DNA from: Streptomyces apocyni
GTDB lineage: Bacteria > Actinomycetota > Actinomycetes > Streptomycetales > Streptomycetaceae
Length of the DNA: 51,508 nt
Assembly: GCF_009739465.1 (NCBI RefSeq)
Contig: NZ_WHOM01000076.1
Coordinates: forward strand, 1-51,508
Direction of reading: 5' to 3'
The position numbers were made by a program, and so were the translations under genes. The notes below the pieces were generated by a model. It was not told where the DNA came from. It saw only the letters and a list, made by a program, of their open reading frames with translations, and did not search any database. This document shows positions 19,086 to 28,240 of the stretch, one piece after another (position 1 is the first letter of the stretch; every line of letters begins with the position of its first letter).

Positions 19086-19265
19086 TCGCCTACCGGGTTA
19101 GCTGACGGGTTCGGAACAGGAAGGTTTCCTACGGGCACTTCAGCGCCTCCACAGAGGCCCGTTGTGCCCGATTCACCCCAAGTAGGTGGTTCCCCGGCTC
19201 CCTTGCGGGATTAGGCGCATGAGCACGGAGCCGTCTCTTGTGACGGCTGGGACGACCGCGCTGCG
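19086..19265 (-). ncRNA. ydaO/yuaA-type c-di-AMP riboswitch
   Basis: On the minus strand the conserved blocks of this class occur in order: CGGTCGTCCCAGCCGTCAC, then CGCCTAATCCCGCAAGGGAG, CCGGGGAACC, TTGGGGTGAATCGGGC, CGTAGGAAACCTT, CCGAACCCGTCAGCTAACC and a closing GGCGA. The span is about 180 nt and ends 12 bases before the Shine-Dalgarno of the M23 peptidase gene. Streptomyces riboswitches of this class precede cell-wall hydrolase genes such as rpfA and reduce expression when c-di-AMP binds. Boundaries are accurate to a few bases. Confidence 0.93.
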
Positions 19266-19419
19266 TTATCGAACGTTAATAGACCTGGGCCCCGGATTCC
19301 AAGCCGTTCCCACTGATCGTTCAGAGCCTTGGCCTGGACTTAATGGGGCACGGGGGGTCCAAATCGGGCGAGTTACCCCCATCAAGGCGGCATCAAACTT
19401 CTTGACGGGGTCTCAGTTG

Positions 19420-20685
19420 TTATGCGGAGGGGTCACTTTCAGTCACCTTCGGTGACATCTTCGCCGACACGGTCGTCCGGGCTACCGCGAGCAGCGCCAT
19501 ATCGTCGGTCGTGACACCCCCGGTGTGGTCGTGCACCTCGTCGGCCACCACGGCGAGCAGCGCGTCCGGGCCGGGGAAGATCCGACCGCCCAGCCGGGTC
19601 GCCGGGTCGTAGAAAACACCGTCCGCGTCCCGCGCCTCGGAGAGCCCGTCCGTGTACAGGAGCAGCGTGGATCCGGCGGGGAACTCCTCCTCCGTCGCCT
19701 GGTCCGGCCACGCCGCCAGATCGCCCATCCCGAGCGGCAGCGCGGGCTCGTCGGGCGTCAGTGCCCGCAGCGCTCCGTCCGCGCCCAGCAGGACCGGCTC
19801 CGGGTGCCCCCGGTTGATCAGCCGTACGAGCTCCTGGTCGTGCGGGATCTCCGCGAGTACGGCGGTGGTGAACCCCTCGAACTCGTCGAGCCCCTCGCGC
19901 CGGGTGCCCTCCCGGGTCAGGGCGCGCTCCAGGCGCTGCGCCACCGCCGCCAGGGTCGCCTCACCCTCGGCCGCCTCCCGGAAGGCCCCGATCACCACCG
20001 CGACCGCCTCCACGGCACCGAGCCCCTTGCCCCGTACGTCACCGACGACGAGCCGGACGCCGTGCGGGGTGTCCTGCACGGCGTACAGGTCGCCGCCGAT
20101 GAACGCGTCGGCCTGCGCCGCCTCGTACCGGGCCGCGATGGCGAGGCCACGGATACGGGGCGGGGGTTCGGGCAGGACGGCGCGCTGGGCCGCCTCGGCG
20201 ATATGGCGGACCGAGGCGAGCTGCTCGCCTCTGCTGCGTACGACGAGGTTGATCACGATCGCCAGGGTGGCCACGGTGGTGACCGTGACCAGCTCGGTGA
20301 GCTCCTGGGGGTAGCCCATCGTGTCGTTGTACATCTGCGGGCCGATGACCGACGCACACGAGGCGAGGCCGATCAGGAGGGTGCCGCCGAACGAGAAGAA
20401 GGGCGCGGCGATCAGCGGGGCCGCCGAGAAGAAGGGGGCGGCGGTGAACCTAGGCGGGGTCAGCAGGGCGACGGCGAGGCCGACGATGATCAGCAGCACC
20501 GGCAGCGCGCGGACGAAGTCGATGCCACGTTCGCCGCGCTGCCCGCCGGGCACATGTGCCCGTCCCCGGGTACGGGCGCGCGTCCGGGTGCGCGTCCGTA
20601 CCCGCGTCCGGGCCCGGACACGTCCCCGGGCCCGTGCCTGGATACGTTCCCGGGTCCGTGCCTGTCGTCGTCCTTGGTGGCCCAC
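19420..20685 (-). CDS. Membrane-bound PP2C/SpoIIE-type serine phosphatase
   Basis: The 421-aa protein has an extremely Arg-rich N-terminus (about 1-47), 2-3 hydrophobic segments (about 55-125, PVLLIIVGLAVALLTPP and GGTLLIGLASCASVIG), then a SpoIIE/PPM phosphatase domain (about 175-400: GGDLYAV, VGDVRGKGLGAVE, LYTDGLSEARD, TDDMALLAV). It probably dephosphorylates an anti-sigma antagonist. The start is uncertain: GTG 20685 has GGGAG upstream, and GTG 20553 would remove the Arg-rich tail. The frame also runs on through the tRNA, which is spurious. The Arg-rich tail is encoded by a GC-rich hexamer-like array (CGGACGCGG type). Confidence 0.85.
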   Translation of the reverse strand: MGHQGRRQARTRERIQARARGRVRARTRVRTRTRTRARTRGRAHVPGGQRGERGIDFVRALPVLLIIVGLAVALLTPPRFTAAPFFSAAPLIAAPFFSFGGTLLIGLASCASVIGPQMYNDTMGYPQELTELVTVTTVATLAIVINLVVRSRGEQLASVRHIAEAAQRAVLPEPPPRIRGLAIAARYEAAQADAFIGGDLYAVQDTPHGVRLVVGDVRGKGLGAVEAVAVVIGAFREAAEGEATLAAVAQRLERALTREGTRREGLDEFEGFTTAVLAEIPHDQELVRLINRGHPEPVLLGADGALRALTPDEPALPLGMGDLAAWPDQATEEEFPAGSTLLLYTDGLSEARDADGVFYDPATRLGGRIFPGPDALLAVVADEVHDHTGGVTTDDMALLAVARTTVSAKMSPKVTESDPSA

Positions 20686-20844
20686 CCGTTCGTCTCCCGC
20701 CACGTCCGCCCCGCACCGACTGCGGACCGCCGCCGCTGTGTCCTCAGCGTTCCCGTAGAGGGGGCGGGGGGCTACCAGGTGCGGGCCAAACGGGTGAACG
20801 GAGTGCAGGGCATCGGGAGAGGCGTCCGGAAGCGTCCGGAAATG

Positions 20845-20881
20845 CATCAGGCCCGACACAGTGAATGTGTCGGGCCTGATG
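20845..20881 (-). terminator. Terminator of the initiator tRNA gene
   Basis: Perfect 15-bp stem (20845-20859 with 20867-20881, arm CATCAGGCCCGACAC) and a 7-base loop, starting 7 bases after the 3' end of the tRNA on the minus strand. It insulates the phosphatase gene downstream. Confidence 0.9.
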
Positions 20882-20888
20882 TCTTCAG

Positions 20889-20962
20889 TAGCGGGGACAG
20901 GATTTGAACCTGCGACCTCTGGGTTATGAGCCCAGCGAGCTACCGAGCTGCTCCACCCCGCG
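20889..20962 (-). tRNA. Initiator tRNA-fMet (CAU)
   Basis: The 74-nt cloverleaf has anticodon CAT in loop CTCATAA. The anticodon stem CTGGG/CCCAG holds the three G-C pairs typical of initiator tRNA. T arm: GCAGG TTCAAAT CCTGT. The acceptor CGCGGGG/CCCCGCT leaves an unpaired C1-U72, another initiator mark. CCA is not encoded (CTG follows A73). Confidence 0.97.
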
Positions 20963-21025
20963 CCGCTGAACACAACTATACGCCATCCGGGCGGGCCCCC
21001 CGACCACGTCGCGTGCGCACCCCGC

Positions 21026-22579
21026 TCAGAGGTCGATGCCGAGCACCAGCGCCCCCAGGGAGTAGACGGCGGCCGTGACCAGCACGATTCCGACGACGTT
21101 CAACCAGATGCCGCCCCGGATCATCTGCCCGACAGTGACCCTGCGCGAGCTGAACACGACGGCGTTCGGCGGTGTCGCGACGGGCAGCATGAACGCACAG
21201 GTCGCCGCCAGCGCCACTGGCAGCGCGAACAGCAGCACGTCCTGGTCGAGCCCGACCGCGACCGCCGCCATGACGGGGACGAAGGTGGCGGTGGTGGCGG
21301 TGTTGCTGGTCAGCTCGGTGAGCAGCAGGATGACCGCCACGATCACGATCACCAGGAGCAGCACCGGCAGCGCGTCGAGCCCGCCGACCTGGTCACCGAT
21401 CCACGCGCCGAGCCCGCTCGCGCCGAACTGCGACGACAGGGCCAGCCCACCGCCGAAGAGCAGCAGGATGCCCCACGGCAGATCCCGGGTGTCCTCCCAC
21501 TCCAGTACGCGCCTGGCGCCGCCAGAGGTGACAGAGCCGCCGGAGGTGACGGAGGTGACAGAGCCGCCGGAGGTGACGGGCAGGGTGAAGAGCGTCACCG
21601 CCGCCAGCATGGCGACCCCCGCGTCGGACGCGTGCTCGTCCACCCAGGTCACGTACGGACTCAGCACGCCGACCAGCACCCACAGGCACGCCGTGGTCGT
21701 GAAGACGGCCAGCACCGTCCACTGCCCGCGCCCCATCGGCCCGAGCTCCCGCCTGCGCCGCTCGATCAGCTCGCGGCCGCCTTCGATCTCGGTGATGCCG
21801 GGGCGGAAGACGACCCGGGTCAGCACCAGCCAGGCGATCACCAGGAAGACCGCCGCCAGCGGCACCCCGAAGAGCATCCACTCGAAGAAGGTGATGTCGA
21901 TGCCGTGCTCGGCCTTGAGGTAGCCCTGGAGGAACGCGTTCGGCGGGGTGCCGATGATGGTCCCGAGCGAGCCGATGGACGCCGCGTAGGCGATGCCGAG
22001 CAGCAGCGCGGTGGCGAAGTTCGCGTCCTGCCGACCGCCCCTCAGCTGTGCCACCAGACCCAGGACCGCGAGCCCGATGGGCAGCATCATCACGGCCGTG
22101 GCGGTGTTGGAGATCCACATGCTGAGCAGCGCGGTGGCCAGCATGAAGCCGCCGATCATGCGCACCGGACTGGTGCCGACGAGCAGCACCGTGCTCAGGG
22201 CGAACCGCGTGTGCAGGTCCCACCGTTGCATGGCCAGCGCGATGACGAAGCCACCCATGAAGAGGAAGATGATCGGATTCGCGTACGGGGCGGCGACCTC
22301 CGCGATCGGGGCGATCCCGAGCACCGGCATCAGGACGAGCGGTACGAGCGCGGTGACCGGGAGCGGCACCGCCTCCGTCATCCACCAGACCGCCATCAGG
22401 GTGGCGACCGCCGCCACGTTCTTGCCGTCGGCGGACAGCGAGTCGGACAGGACGAGACGGACGAGGAGCGCGAGGACGACTCCGGCGCCGAGCCCGATCC
22501 ACTGGCGCGGCACCACCGCCCCCGCGCCGCCCTGCCCTTCGGCCGCTTCCTCTTCTTCTGTGAGCCTGGACTCTGACAT
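21026..22579 (-). CDS. SLC13/DASS-family anion transporter
   Basis: The 517-aa divalent anion:sodium symporter family protein has about 11-12 membrane segments. SNTATAVMMLPIGLAVLG (SNT motif of the first half) and TSNTATTATFVPVMAA (second half) are the paired sodium/substrate motifs; MGGFVIALAMQRW is typical. Substrates in the family are dicarboxylates, phosphate or sulfate. A cytoplasmic loop near residue 345 holds a VTSGGSVTSVTSGG repeat (about 21520-21585), unusual for the family. The start ATG 22579 has GGGG about 8 bases upstream; ATG 22597 is also in frame. It is a single-gene unit, and the direction of transport is not predictable. Confidence 0.88.
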   Translation of the reverse strand: MSESRLTEEEEAAEGQGGAGAVVPRQWIGLGAGVVLALLVRLVLSDSLSADGKNVAAVATLMAVWWMTEAVPLPVTALVPLVLMPVLGIAPIAEVAAPYANPIIFLFMGGFVIALAMQRWDLHTRFALSTVLLVGTSPVRMIGGFMLATALLSMWISNTATAVMMLPIGLAVLGLVAQLRGGRQDANFATALLLGIAYAASIGSLGTIIGTPPNAFLQGYLKAEHGIDITFFEWMLFGVPLAAVFLVIAWLVLTRVVFRPGITEIEGGRELIERRRRELGPMGRGQWTVLAVFTTTACLWVLVGVLSPYVTWVDEHASDAGVAMLAAVTLFTLPVTSGGSVTSVTSGGSVTSGGARRVLEWEDTRDLPWGILLLFGGGLALSSQFGASGLGAWIGDQVGGLDALPVLLLVIVIVAVILLLTELTSNTATTATFVPVMAAVAVGLDQDVLLFALPVALAATCAFMLPVATPPNAVVFSSRRVTVGQMIRGGIWLNVVGIVLVTAAVYSLGALVLGIDL

Positions 22580-22739
22580 AGGCATCCCCGGTGACATGTA
22601 CTCAATGACATGTGCATCCCCATCGTGGGGTGGGCATCAACATCCCATCGGCCATGGCCTGCAACAAGCCCTCGGACTCGACTCGAATGACAGGCGGTCC
22701 CGTGTTCCCCCGATCGCCGGGCGCTGTCACGATGTGGAC

Positions 22740-23270
22740 ATGGCAGACGTGTTCTTGCGGCGACTGACCCGTTGGCAGGCCGATCAGCAGAGGGAGGCCA
22801 TCGCCGATCTGTACATGACGGCCTACGGCGACACCGCGGACGACCGTCAGACGTTCGAGGACCGGTTCGCCGAGGATGTACAGCGCCCCGGATTCGACAT
22901 GCTGGTGGCAGGCGGGACGCCCTTGCTCGGCTGCGTCTACGGGTACCCACCCGGCCGGGAGGGAGTCTGGGCCCTGGGCCTGCAGGGTGGAGTACCGCAG
23001 CGCGTCGAGGAACTGTCGGCGCTGGGCCGGGTGTTCACCATCGCGGAGCTGATGGTCCGCGCCGACCACCGGCGCGCCCGGGTCGCCAGCCGCCTCCAGG
23101 CGGAGCTGCTCATCCGCGTAGAGGCCGAGCTGGTCACGACGCTGATCGACCCGGCGAACGAGGCGGCCAAGGCGGCGTACGCCTCGTGGGGCTGGACCAA
23201 GGAGGGGCTCGTCACGCCAGGCGACGCGGGCGGCGGCGACCTGGAGGTATGGAGCCGCGAGCCCCACTGA
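22740..23270 (+). CDS. GNAT-family N-acetyltransferase
   Basis: A GNAT-like acyltransferase of 176 aa. The central FTIAELMVRADHRRARVASRLQAELL matches motif A, with the acetyl-CoA loop in the variant form R-R-A-R-V-A; LIDPANEAAKAAYASWGWTKEG is the motif B end with the AxxxYxxxGW pattern. The substrate is unknown. The start at ATG 22740 is about 160 bp from the divergent SLC13 start. It ends 10 bases before the convergent cupin gene. Confidence 0.8.
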   Translation: MADVFLRRLTRWQADQQREAIADLYMTAYGDTADDRQTFEDRFAEDVQRPGFDMLVAGGTPLLGCVYGYPPGREGVWALGLQGGVPQRVEELSALGRVFTIAELMVRADHRRARVASRLQAELLIRVEAELVTTLIDPANEAAKAAYASWGWTKEGLVTPGDAGGGDLEVWSREPH

Positions 23271-23279
23271 CCGAAGCGC

Positions 23280-23714
23280 TTACAGCGCGTGGCCCGTCGT
23301 CGCGTCCACATGCGCCGGGACCTCGTCATGGCGATCGCCGACCGTCAGGGTCCCGGTGGGCTCGAACATCAGGATCGCGGCCCCGTCCGGCGCGTACGGC
23401 TTGTGCTCGATCCCGCGCGGGACGGTGAAGACCGACCCGGTGGGCAGCGTGACCGAGCGCTCCCCCGCGGGCTCCCCCGCAGGCCCCCCGTTGGGCTCGC
23501 GCAGCGCGATCCGCAGCTCCCCGTCGAGTACGAGGAAGAACTCGTCCGTGTGCTCGTGAACATGCCAGACGTGCTCGCCCTCGACCTTGGCGATGCGTAC
23601 GTCGTAGTCGTTGACGCGCTGGACGACGCGCGGGCTCCAGAGCGCGTCGAAGGAGGCCAGGGCTTGATTCAAGGCGATGGGAACGACGGGGGCGGCGGGG
23701 CGTTTGTTGGTCAT
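23280..23714 (-). CDS. Small cupin-domain protein
   Basis: The 144-aa single-domain cupin has the metal-binding motif VWHVHEHTDEFFLVLDGEL (H-x-H, E) and motif 2 PTGSVFTVPRGIEHKPYA. It could be a small-molecule isomerase/oxygenase or a sensor; the family does not reveal the substrate. Its start is 52 bases from the divergent GlxA-type regulator, which suggests that regulator controls it. Confidence 0.88.
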   Translation of the reverse strand: MTNKRPAAPVVPIALNQALASFDALWSPRVVQRVNDYDVRIAKVEGEHVWHVHEHTDEFFLVLDGELRIALREPNGGPAGEPAGERSVTLPTGSVFTVPRGIEHKPYAPDGAAILMFEPTGTLTVGDRHDEVPAHVDATTGHAL

Positions 23715-23766
23715 GCACTCATCGTCGGCGTGGTGCGGTCTCGCGCACGAGTGCTAGAAAGCGCAT

Positions 23767-24756
23767 ATGGCGCAAGAATCCTCTCACCGGGTCGTCGTGA
23801 TCGTCGACGAGAACTCCAATCCGTTCGAGCTCGGCTGCGCCACCGAGGTGTTCGGACTGCGCAGGCCCGAACTGGGCCGTGAACTCTACGACTTCGCGCT
23901 CTGCTCACCGGAGCCCCGCACTCTGATGCGGGACGGCTTCTTCACGCTCACCGGGGTCGCCGACCTCGCGGCCGCCGACGCCGCGGACACGCTGATCGTG
24001 CCCAACCGCCCCGACACCGAGGTGCCGCGCCGACCGGCCGTCCTGGACGCGATACGCCGGGCGCACGCGCGCGGCGCCCGTCTGGTGGGCTTCTGCAGCG
24101 GCGCCTTCACGCTCGCCGAGTCCGGGGTCCTGGACGGGCGGCGGGCCACCGCGCACTGGCAGTGGGCGGACTCGTTCCGGGCGCGCTTCCCCGCCGTACG
24201 GCTGGAGCCGGATGTGCTGTTCGTCGACGACGGCGACATCCTCACGGCCGCGGGCAGTTCGGCCGCGCTCGACCTCGGGCTGCACCTGGTGCGCCGCGAC
24301 CACGGCGCGGAGGCCGCCAACGCGGTGAGCCGTCGGCTGGTTTTCGCCGCCCACCGGGACGGCGGGCAGCGTCAGTTCGTGGAGCGGCCGGTTCCCGACG
24401 TGCCGGACGCGTCGCTGGCGCCCGTACTCGCCTGGGCCCAGGAACGCCTGGGCGAACCCCTCACGGTGCCCGCCATCGCGGCCCGCGCCGCCGTCAGCCC
24501 AGCGACGCTGCACCGCCGCTTCCGCGCGCAGCTCGGTACGACGCCGCTGGCCTGGCTGACCGGGGAGCGTGTGGCGCTCGCCTGCCGCCTGATCGAGCGG
24601 GGCGAGGAGCGCCTGGACGTGGTCGCGGCGCGCAGCGGCCTCGGCACGGCGGCGAACCTACGCGCCCGGCTGCGCCATGAGACGGGCCTGAGCCCGTCGG
24701 CGTACCGCCGCCGCTTCGGCCCGGGTGCGAGGGACGACGCGGCCTACCCGTCCTGA
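23767..24756 (+). CDS. GlxA-type transcriptional regulator (DJ-1/PfpI plus AraC HTH)
   Basis: A 329-aa regulator with an N-terminal amidotransferase-like domain (about 10-190; the elbow GFCSGAFTLAESG carries a Cys) and a C-terminal AraC HTH (about 220-325: EPLTVPAIAARAAVSPATLH, AARSGLGTAANLRARLRHETG, SPSAYRRRF). It probably senses a small molecule and activates nearby genes, most simply the divergent cupin gene. The start is ATG 23767; the ATATGG context has no strong Shine-Dalgarno. The gene ends inside a shared hairpin with the convergent SARP gene. Confidence 0.9.
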   Translation: MAQESSHRVVVIVDENSNPFELGCATEVFGLRRPELGRELYDFALCSPEPRTLMRDGFFTLTGVADLAAADAADTLIVPNRPDTEVPRRPAVLDAIRRAHARGARLVGFCSGAFTLAESGVLDGRRATAHWQWADSFRARFPAVRLEPDVLFVDDGDILTAAGSSAALDLGLHLVRRDHGAEAANAVSRRLVFAAHRDGGQRQFVERPVPDVPDASLAPVLAWAQERLGEPLTVPAIAARAAVSPATLHRRFRAQLGTTPLAWLTGERVALACRLIERGEERLDVVAARSGLGTAANLRARLRHETGLSPSAYRRRFGPGARDDAAYPS

Positions 24757-24791
24757 CCACCGAAGCCGAAAGCCCCGGTCAGGACGGGTAG
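24744..24791. terminator. Bidirectional terminator that encodes both C-termini
   Basis: Perfect 15-bp stem: arms 24744-24758 (CTACCCGTCCTGACC) and 24777-24791, with an 18-base loop. Each arm carries the last codons and TGA of one of the two convergent genes, so both proteins end in Tyr-Pro-Ser. Confidence 0.85.
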
Positions 24792-27700
24792 CCCGCGCCA
24801 CCCGCGCCACGCTCGAACGACGCCGTGAACGCACTGGTGAACGCCGCGTCCCCCAGCGCGCCGCGCACCACCCCCGCGATCCGGTCGACGTCCCCGCGCT
24901 CGGCACGCGGCAGCGGCGCCCCCACCGCACCCCGCGCCGCCGCCGCGCGGCCGAGCAGCTCGGCCGCGTCCCCGAAGTCCCCCGCGCCCGCCGCCGCCCC
25001 GGCCAGACCCTCCAGGGACAGCGCCACAGCGCGCGGGTCACCGAGGCTGCGGGCGACCGCCAGGCCTTCCCGGTGCAGGGCGCGGGCGGCGGCCGGGTCA
25101 CCGCGCAGCTCCGCGATGAAGCCCAGCTCGGCGAGTACGAGGGTGACGCCGGGCCCGTAGTCCACCTTGCGGAACCAGTCGAGCAGCCCGCTCATCAGGG
25201 CCGATGCCTGGTCGTAGTCGCCCTCCCGCCGCGCACCGAGTCCCAGGCCGAGTTCGGCGTCGACCTCACCGGACCGGAAGTGCTGCTCCCGCGCCAGCCT
25301 GTGGGCCCGCTGGTGGTACCCGCGGGCGCCCGCGAAATCGCCGGTCAGCAGGGCGAGCCGCCCGAGCCCGGTCAGCCGTTTGGCGGCTTCCGTCCACAGC
25401 CCGAGGCTCTCGGCGATGCGCAGCCCGTCGCGCTGCAAGCGGGCGGCCGCCGGGTAGTCACCCCTGATCTCGCTCAGCGCGGCCAGCGGGAAGACCGTCT
25501 GCAACCGACCCCACCGATCGCCCAGTTCGCCGAACAGCCGGGCGCTGCGCTCGCCGTCGCGCCGGACCGCGTCGAGGTCCCCGCGGGCCATCGCGTGGCG
25601 GGTCCGTACGCTCAGCGCCGCCGCCGTGCCCCAGGTGTCACCGACCTCGCGGAATCCCGCCAGGGCCCGGTCGACCAGCGCCTCGCCGTCGGCCACCGCC
25701 CCGGTGCCCAGCTGGGCGGAGCCGAGAATCCACAGCGCCGTGGCCTGCCCACCTGGGTCGTCCAGCTCGTCGTACGCGGCGAGGGCGGCCCGTATCCGAT
25801 CCGGCGCCCCTCCGCCCCCGTCCCCTCCTCCGTGCTCTTCCCCGCCCGCTCCCTCGGTTGCCCGGCCCGCGAGGAACGCGATGCCGGTCTGCCAGGCCAG
25901 CGCGAGGGCTCGTTCGGGCGTGGGACGTACGGGAGTCGCTGCCGCGAGGACCGCCGCGAACGAGCGCTCCGCCTCGGCCAGCCGCCCCCGCAGCACCCAG
26001 TACCAGGCCAGGGCGTTCACCATGCGCAGCGCGCGGTCGACAACACCCTGCCGTACAGCGCCCTGCCGTACGGCACCCTGTCGTACAGCGCCCTGACGTA
26101 CGGCGAAGTCGAGCGCCTGGCGCAGATTGGCGTGCTCCAGGTCCAGCCGCTCCAGCCAGTCCCGCTGCTCGGGCCCACGCAGCAACGGCCCAGCCCGCAG
26201 CGCCAGTTCCGCGTAGTGGCGGCTGTGGCGGTCCCGTACGAGGTCGGACTCGTCCGCCGCCGCCCGCAGCCGCTCGGCGCAGTACTCCCGCACAGACCGC
26301 AGCAGTCGGTAGCGGGGGCCGTCCGGCCGGTCAGCCAAGACGACCAGGGACCGGTCCACCAGGCGCGCCAGCAGGTCAGGCACCTCGGCAGCCCGCACCC
26401 CGCCCCCGGCGCAGAGCTCCTCAGCCGCCTCCAGCGTGCAGCCGTCGGCGGGTACGGACAGCCTGCGCAGCACCTCGCGTTCGGGGGCGGTGAGCAGCTC
26501 CCAGCTCCAGTCGATCACGGCGCGCAGCGTCCGCTGCCGGGCGGGCGCGTCCCGGGGCCCCTGGGACAGCAGCGCGAACCGGTCGTCGATGCGGTCCACC
26601 AGGCCGTGCAGACCGATGGTCCGCGCCCGGGACGCGGCGAGTTCCAGGGCCAGCGGAATTCCGTCGAGCTGTCGGCAGAGAACGGTGACGGCCTCCGCGC
26701 TCGCCGCGTCGAGCGAGCGGCCGGGCGGGAGCGCGGCGCGCGCCAGGAACAGCTCTACCGCGTCGGGGAGTTCGAGCGGCTCGACTGGCCAGACCTGCTC
26801 GCCGCTGATCCCCAGCGGCTCCTGGCTGGTCGCCAGGATCGTCAGCCCCGGTGTGTCCTTGAGTAGCCTCGCGGCGAGTTCGGCGACCGGTCGCACCAGG
26901 TGCTCACAGTTGTCGAGTACGAGCAGCAGCCGCCGGTCCCGCAGGGCGCCCGCGAGCCGCTCGGCCGGGGGCACGGGTGCGCCGGACGTACCAGGGGCGC
27001 AGGGCGCGCCCGCCTCGCCCGACTCGCTGATGTCGAGGACCTTCATTACGGCCTCGGCGACGGCGTGTGTGGCGGCGGTGCCGGGATCGGCAGTGCCGGG
27101 ATCGGCAGTGCCGGGATCGGCAGTGCCGGGATCGGCGGACGGGACGAGCGCGGCCAGTTCGGTGAGCCAAACGCCGTCGGGGAAGGCCGAGTAGTCCGGG
27201 GACCCCTCCGCCCCCTGCCTCGCGACCGGTCTCGCCGCCTCGACGGCCAGCCGGGTCTTGCCCACGCCGCCAGGCCCGGTGAGGGTCACCAGGCGGGTGG
27301 TGGCGAGGAGTTGACGTAGCCGGGGCAAGGTCTGGGCATGGCCGACGAGCCCCGCGACGGGCGCGGGCAGGTTCGTGCCGCCGGGGCCGCGCTGACTGCC
27401 GGGGCCGCGCTGGCCAACGGGGCCGCGCTGGCCAACGGGATCGCGATGCCCGCCGGGATCGCCACCGTCAGCCCGTGGTGGTCCGTCGAGCGCGGGGTCC
27501 TGTCGGAGGATCGCCCGTTGCAGGGCCACCAGTTCGCCGCTCGGCTCCAGGCCCAGTTCGTCGGCGAGCCGACGGCGTAGGTCCTCGTAGCCGTCCAGCG
27601 CCTCGGTCTGCCGCCCCGCGCGGTACAGCGCGCGCAGATGCACCCCGCGCAGCCGCTCGCGCAACGGGTGACGGGCGACCAGCCCCTCCAGCTCACCAAC

Positions 27701-28240
27701 CGAAGGCCCGGGCCCCGAACCCCACTCCACCCGCACCTCAGCCAGTTCTTCCAGCGCGGTGAGCCGCTCCTCCGCCAGCCGGGTGATCTCCGCGCGAGCG
27801 AACGGCGCGTCAGCGAAGTCCGCGAACGCCTCCTCACCCCGCCACAGCTCCAGCGCCTCGGCCAGCAACTCCGCTTTCGTACGGGGCGTATCGGCGGCCC
27901 GCGCCCGCGCCAGCAGCACGCCGAACCGCCCCGCGTCGACCGCGTCGGCGTCGACCCGCAGCGCGTACCCCGCAGGCCCGGACACCACGAGACCTCGGCC
28001 CCCGAGCTCGGCCCGCTCCAGCTCCCGGCGCAGCTGGGAGACCTTGCCCTGGAGGGCGTTACCGGGGTGCTCCGGCAACGCCTCGCCCCACAGCGCGTCC
28101 ACCAGCCGGTCCACGGACACCGGGTATCCAGGACGCACCAGCAACTGGGCCAGCAGGGCACGGACCTTCGCCCCGGCGACGCCGGTCTCCTCCCCACCCT
28201 CCGTCCACACCGCCAGCGGACCGAGCACCCCGAATCGCAT
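24779..28240 (-). CDS. SARP-type giant regulator: BTAD, NB-ARC ATPase, TPR
   Basis: A 1153-aa AfsR-like STAND regulator. An OmpR-type winged helix (about 1-95, MRFGVLGPLAVW...) and a BTAD domain (about 95-250) make the SARP module. An NB-ARC ATPase (about 300-620) has Walker A GPGGVGKTRLA, Walker B LLLVLDNCEH and sensor ATSQEPLGISGE. Helical TPR-like repeats fill about 700-1150. It usually acts as a pathway activator at direct-repeat promoters. In-frame tandem repeats (QRGP, GTADP x4, AVRQG x4) sit in linkers. The start ATG 28240 is the conserved MRFGVLGP; upstream open frame is noise. It is divergent from the imine-reductase-like gene, a likely target. Confidence 0.92.
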   Translation of the reverse strand: MRFGVLGPLAVWTEGGEETGVAGAKVRALLAQLLVRPGYPVSVDRLVDALWGEALPEHPGNALQGKVSQLRRELERAELGGRGLVVSGPAGYALRVDADAVDAGRFGVLLARARAADTPRTKAELLAEALELWRGEEAFADFADAPFARAEITRLAEERLTALEELAEVRVEWGSGPGPSVGELEGLVARHPLRERLRGVHLRALYRAGRQTEALDGYEDLRRRLADELGLEPSGELVALQRAILRQDPALDGPPRADGGDPGGHRDPVGQRGPVGQRGPGSQRGPGGTNLPAPVAGLVGHAQTLPRLRQLLATTRLVTLTGPGGVGKTRLAVEAARPVARQGAEGSPDYSAFPDGVWLTELAALVPSADPGTADPGTADPGTADPGTAATHAVAEAVMKVLDISESGEAGAPCAPGTSGAPVPPAERLAGALRDRRLLLVLDNCEHLVRPVAELAARLLKDTPGLTILATSQEPLGISGEQVWPVEPLELPDAVELFLARAALPPGRSLDAASAEAVTVLCRQLDGIPLALELAASRARTIGLHGLVDRIDDRFALLSQGPRDAPARQRTLRAVIDWSWELLTAPEREVLRRLSVPADGCTLEAAEELCAGGGVRAAEVPDLLARLVDRSLVVLADRPDGPRYRLLRSVREYCAERLRAAADESDLVRDRHSRHYAELALRAGPLLRGPEQRDWLERLDLEHANLRQALDFAVRQGAVRQGAVRQGAVRQGVVDRALRMVNALAWYWVLRGRLAEAERSFAAVLAAATPVRPTPERALALAWQTGIAFLAGRATEGAGGEEHGGGDGGGGAPDRIRAALAAYDELDDPGGQATALWILGSAQLGTGAVADGEALVDRALAGFREVGDTWGTAAALSVRTRHAMARGDLDAVRRDGERSARLFGELGDRWGRLQTVFPLAALSEIRGDYPAAARLQRDGLRIAESLGLWTEAAKRLTGLGRLALLTGDFAGARGYHQRAHRLAREQHFRSGEVDAELGLGLGARREGDYDQASALMSGLLDWFRKVDYGPGVTLVLAELGFIAELRGDPAAARALHREGLAVARSLGDPRAVALSLEGLAGAAAGAGDFGDAAELLGRAAAARGAVGAPLPRAERGDVDRIAGVVRGALGDAAFTSAFTASFERGAGGAGYPS
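26047..26104. repeat. 15-nt tandem repeat in the SARP gene (AVRQG)
   Basis: About four copies of CTGCCGTACAGCGCC with one or two changes per copy encode (A)VRQG pentapeptides between the ATPase and TPR parts. Confidence 0.85.
27077..27137. repeat. 15-nt tandem repeat in the SARP gene (GTADP)
   Basis: Four near-perfect copies of CCGGGATCGGCAGTG encode GTADP pentapeptides in a surface loop of the NB-ARC domain. Confidence 0.9.

Noticed and set aside
20686..20973. N-terminal extension of the membrane phosphatase frame (SVARWAHNPEVAGSNPV...)
   Set aside because: It is the translated antisense-phase of the initiator tRNA and its terminator; the phosphatase must start after them.
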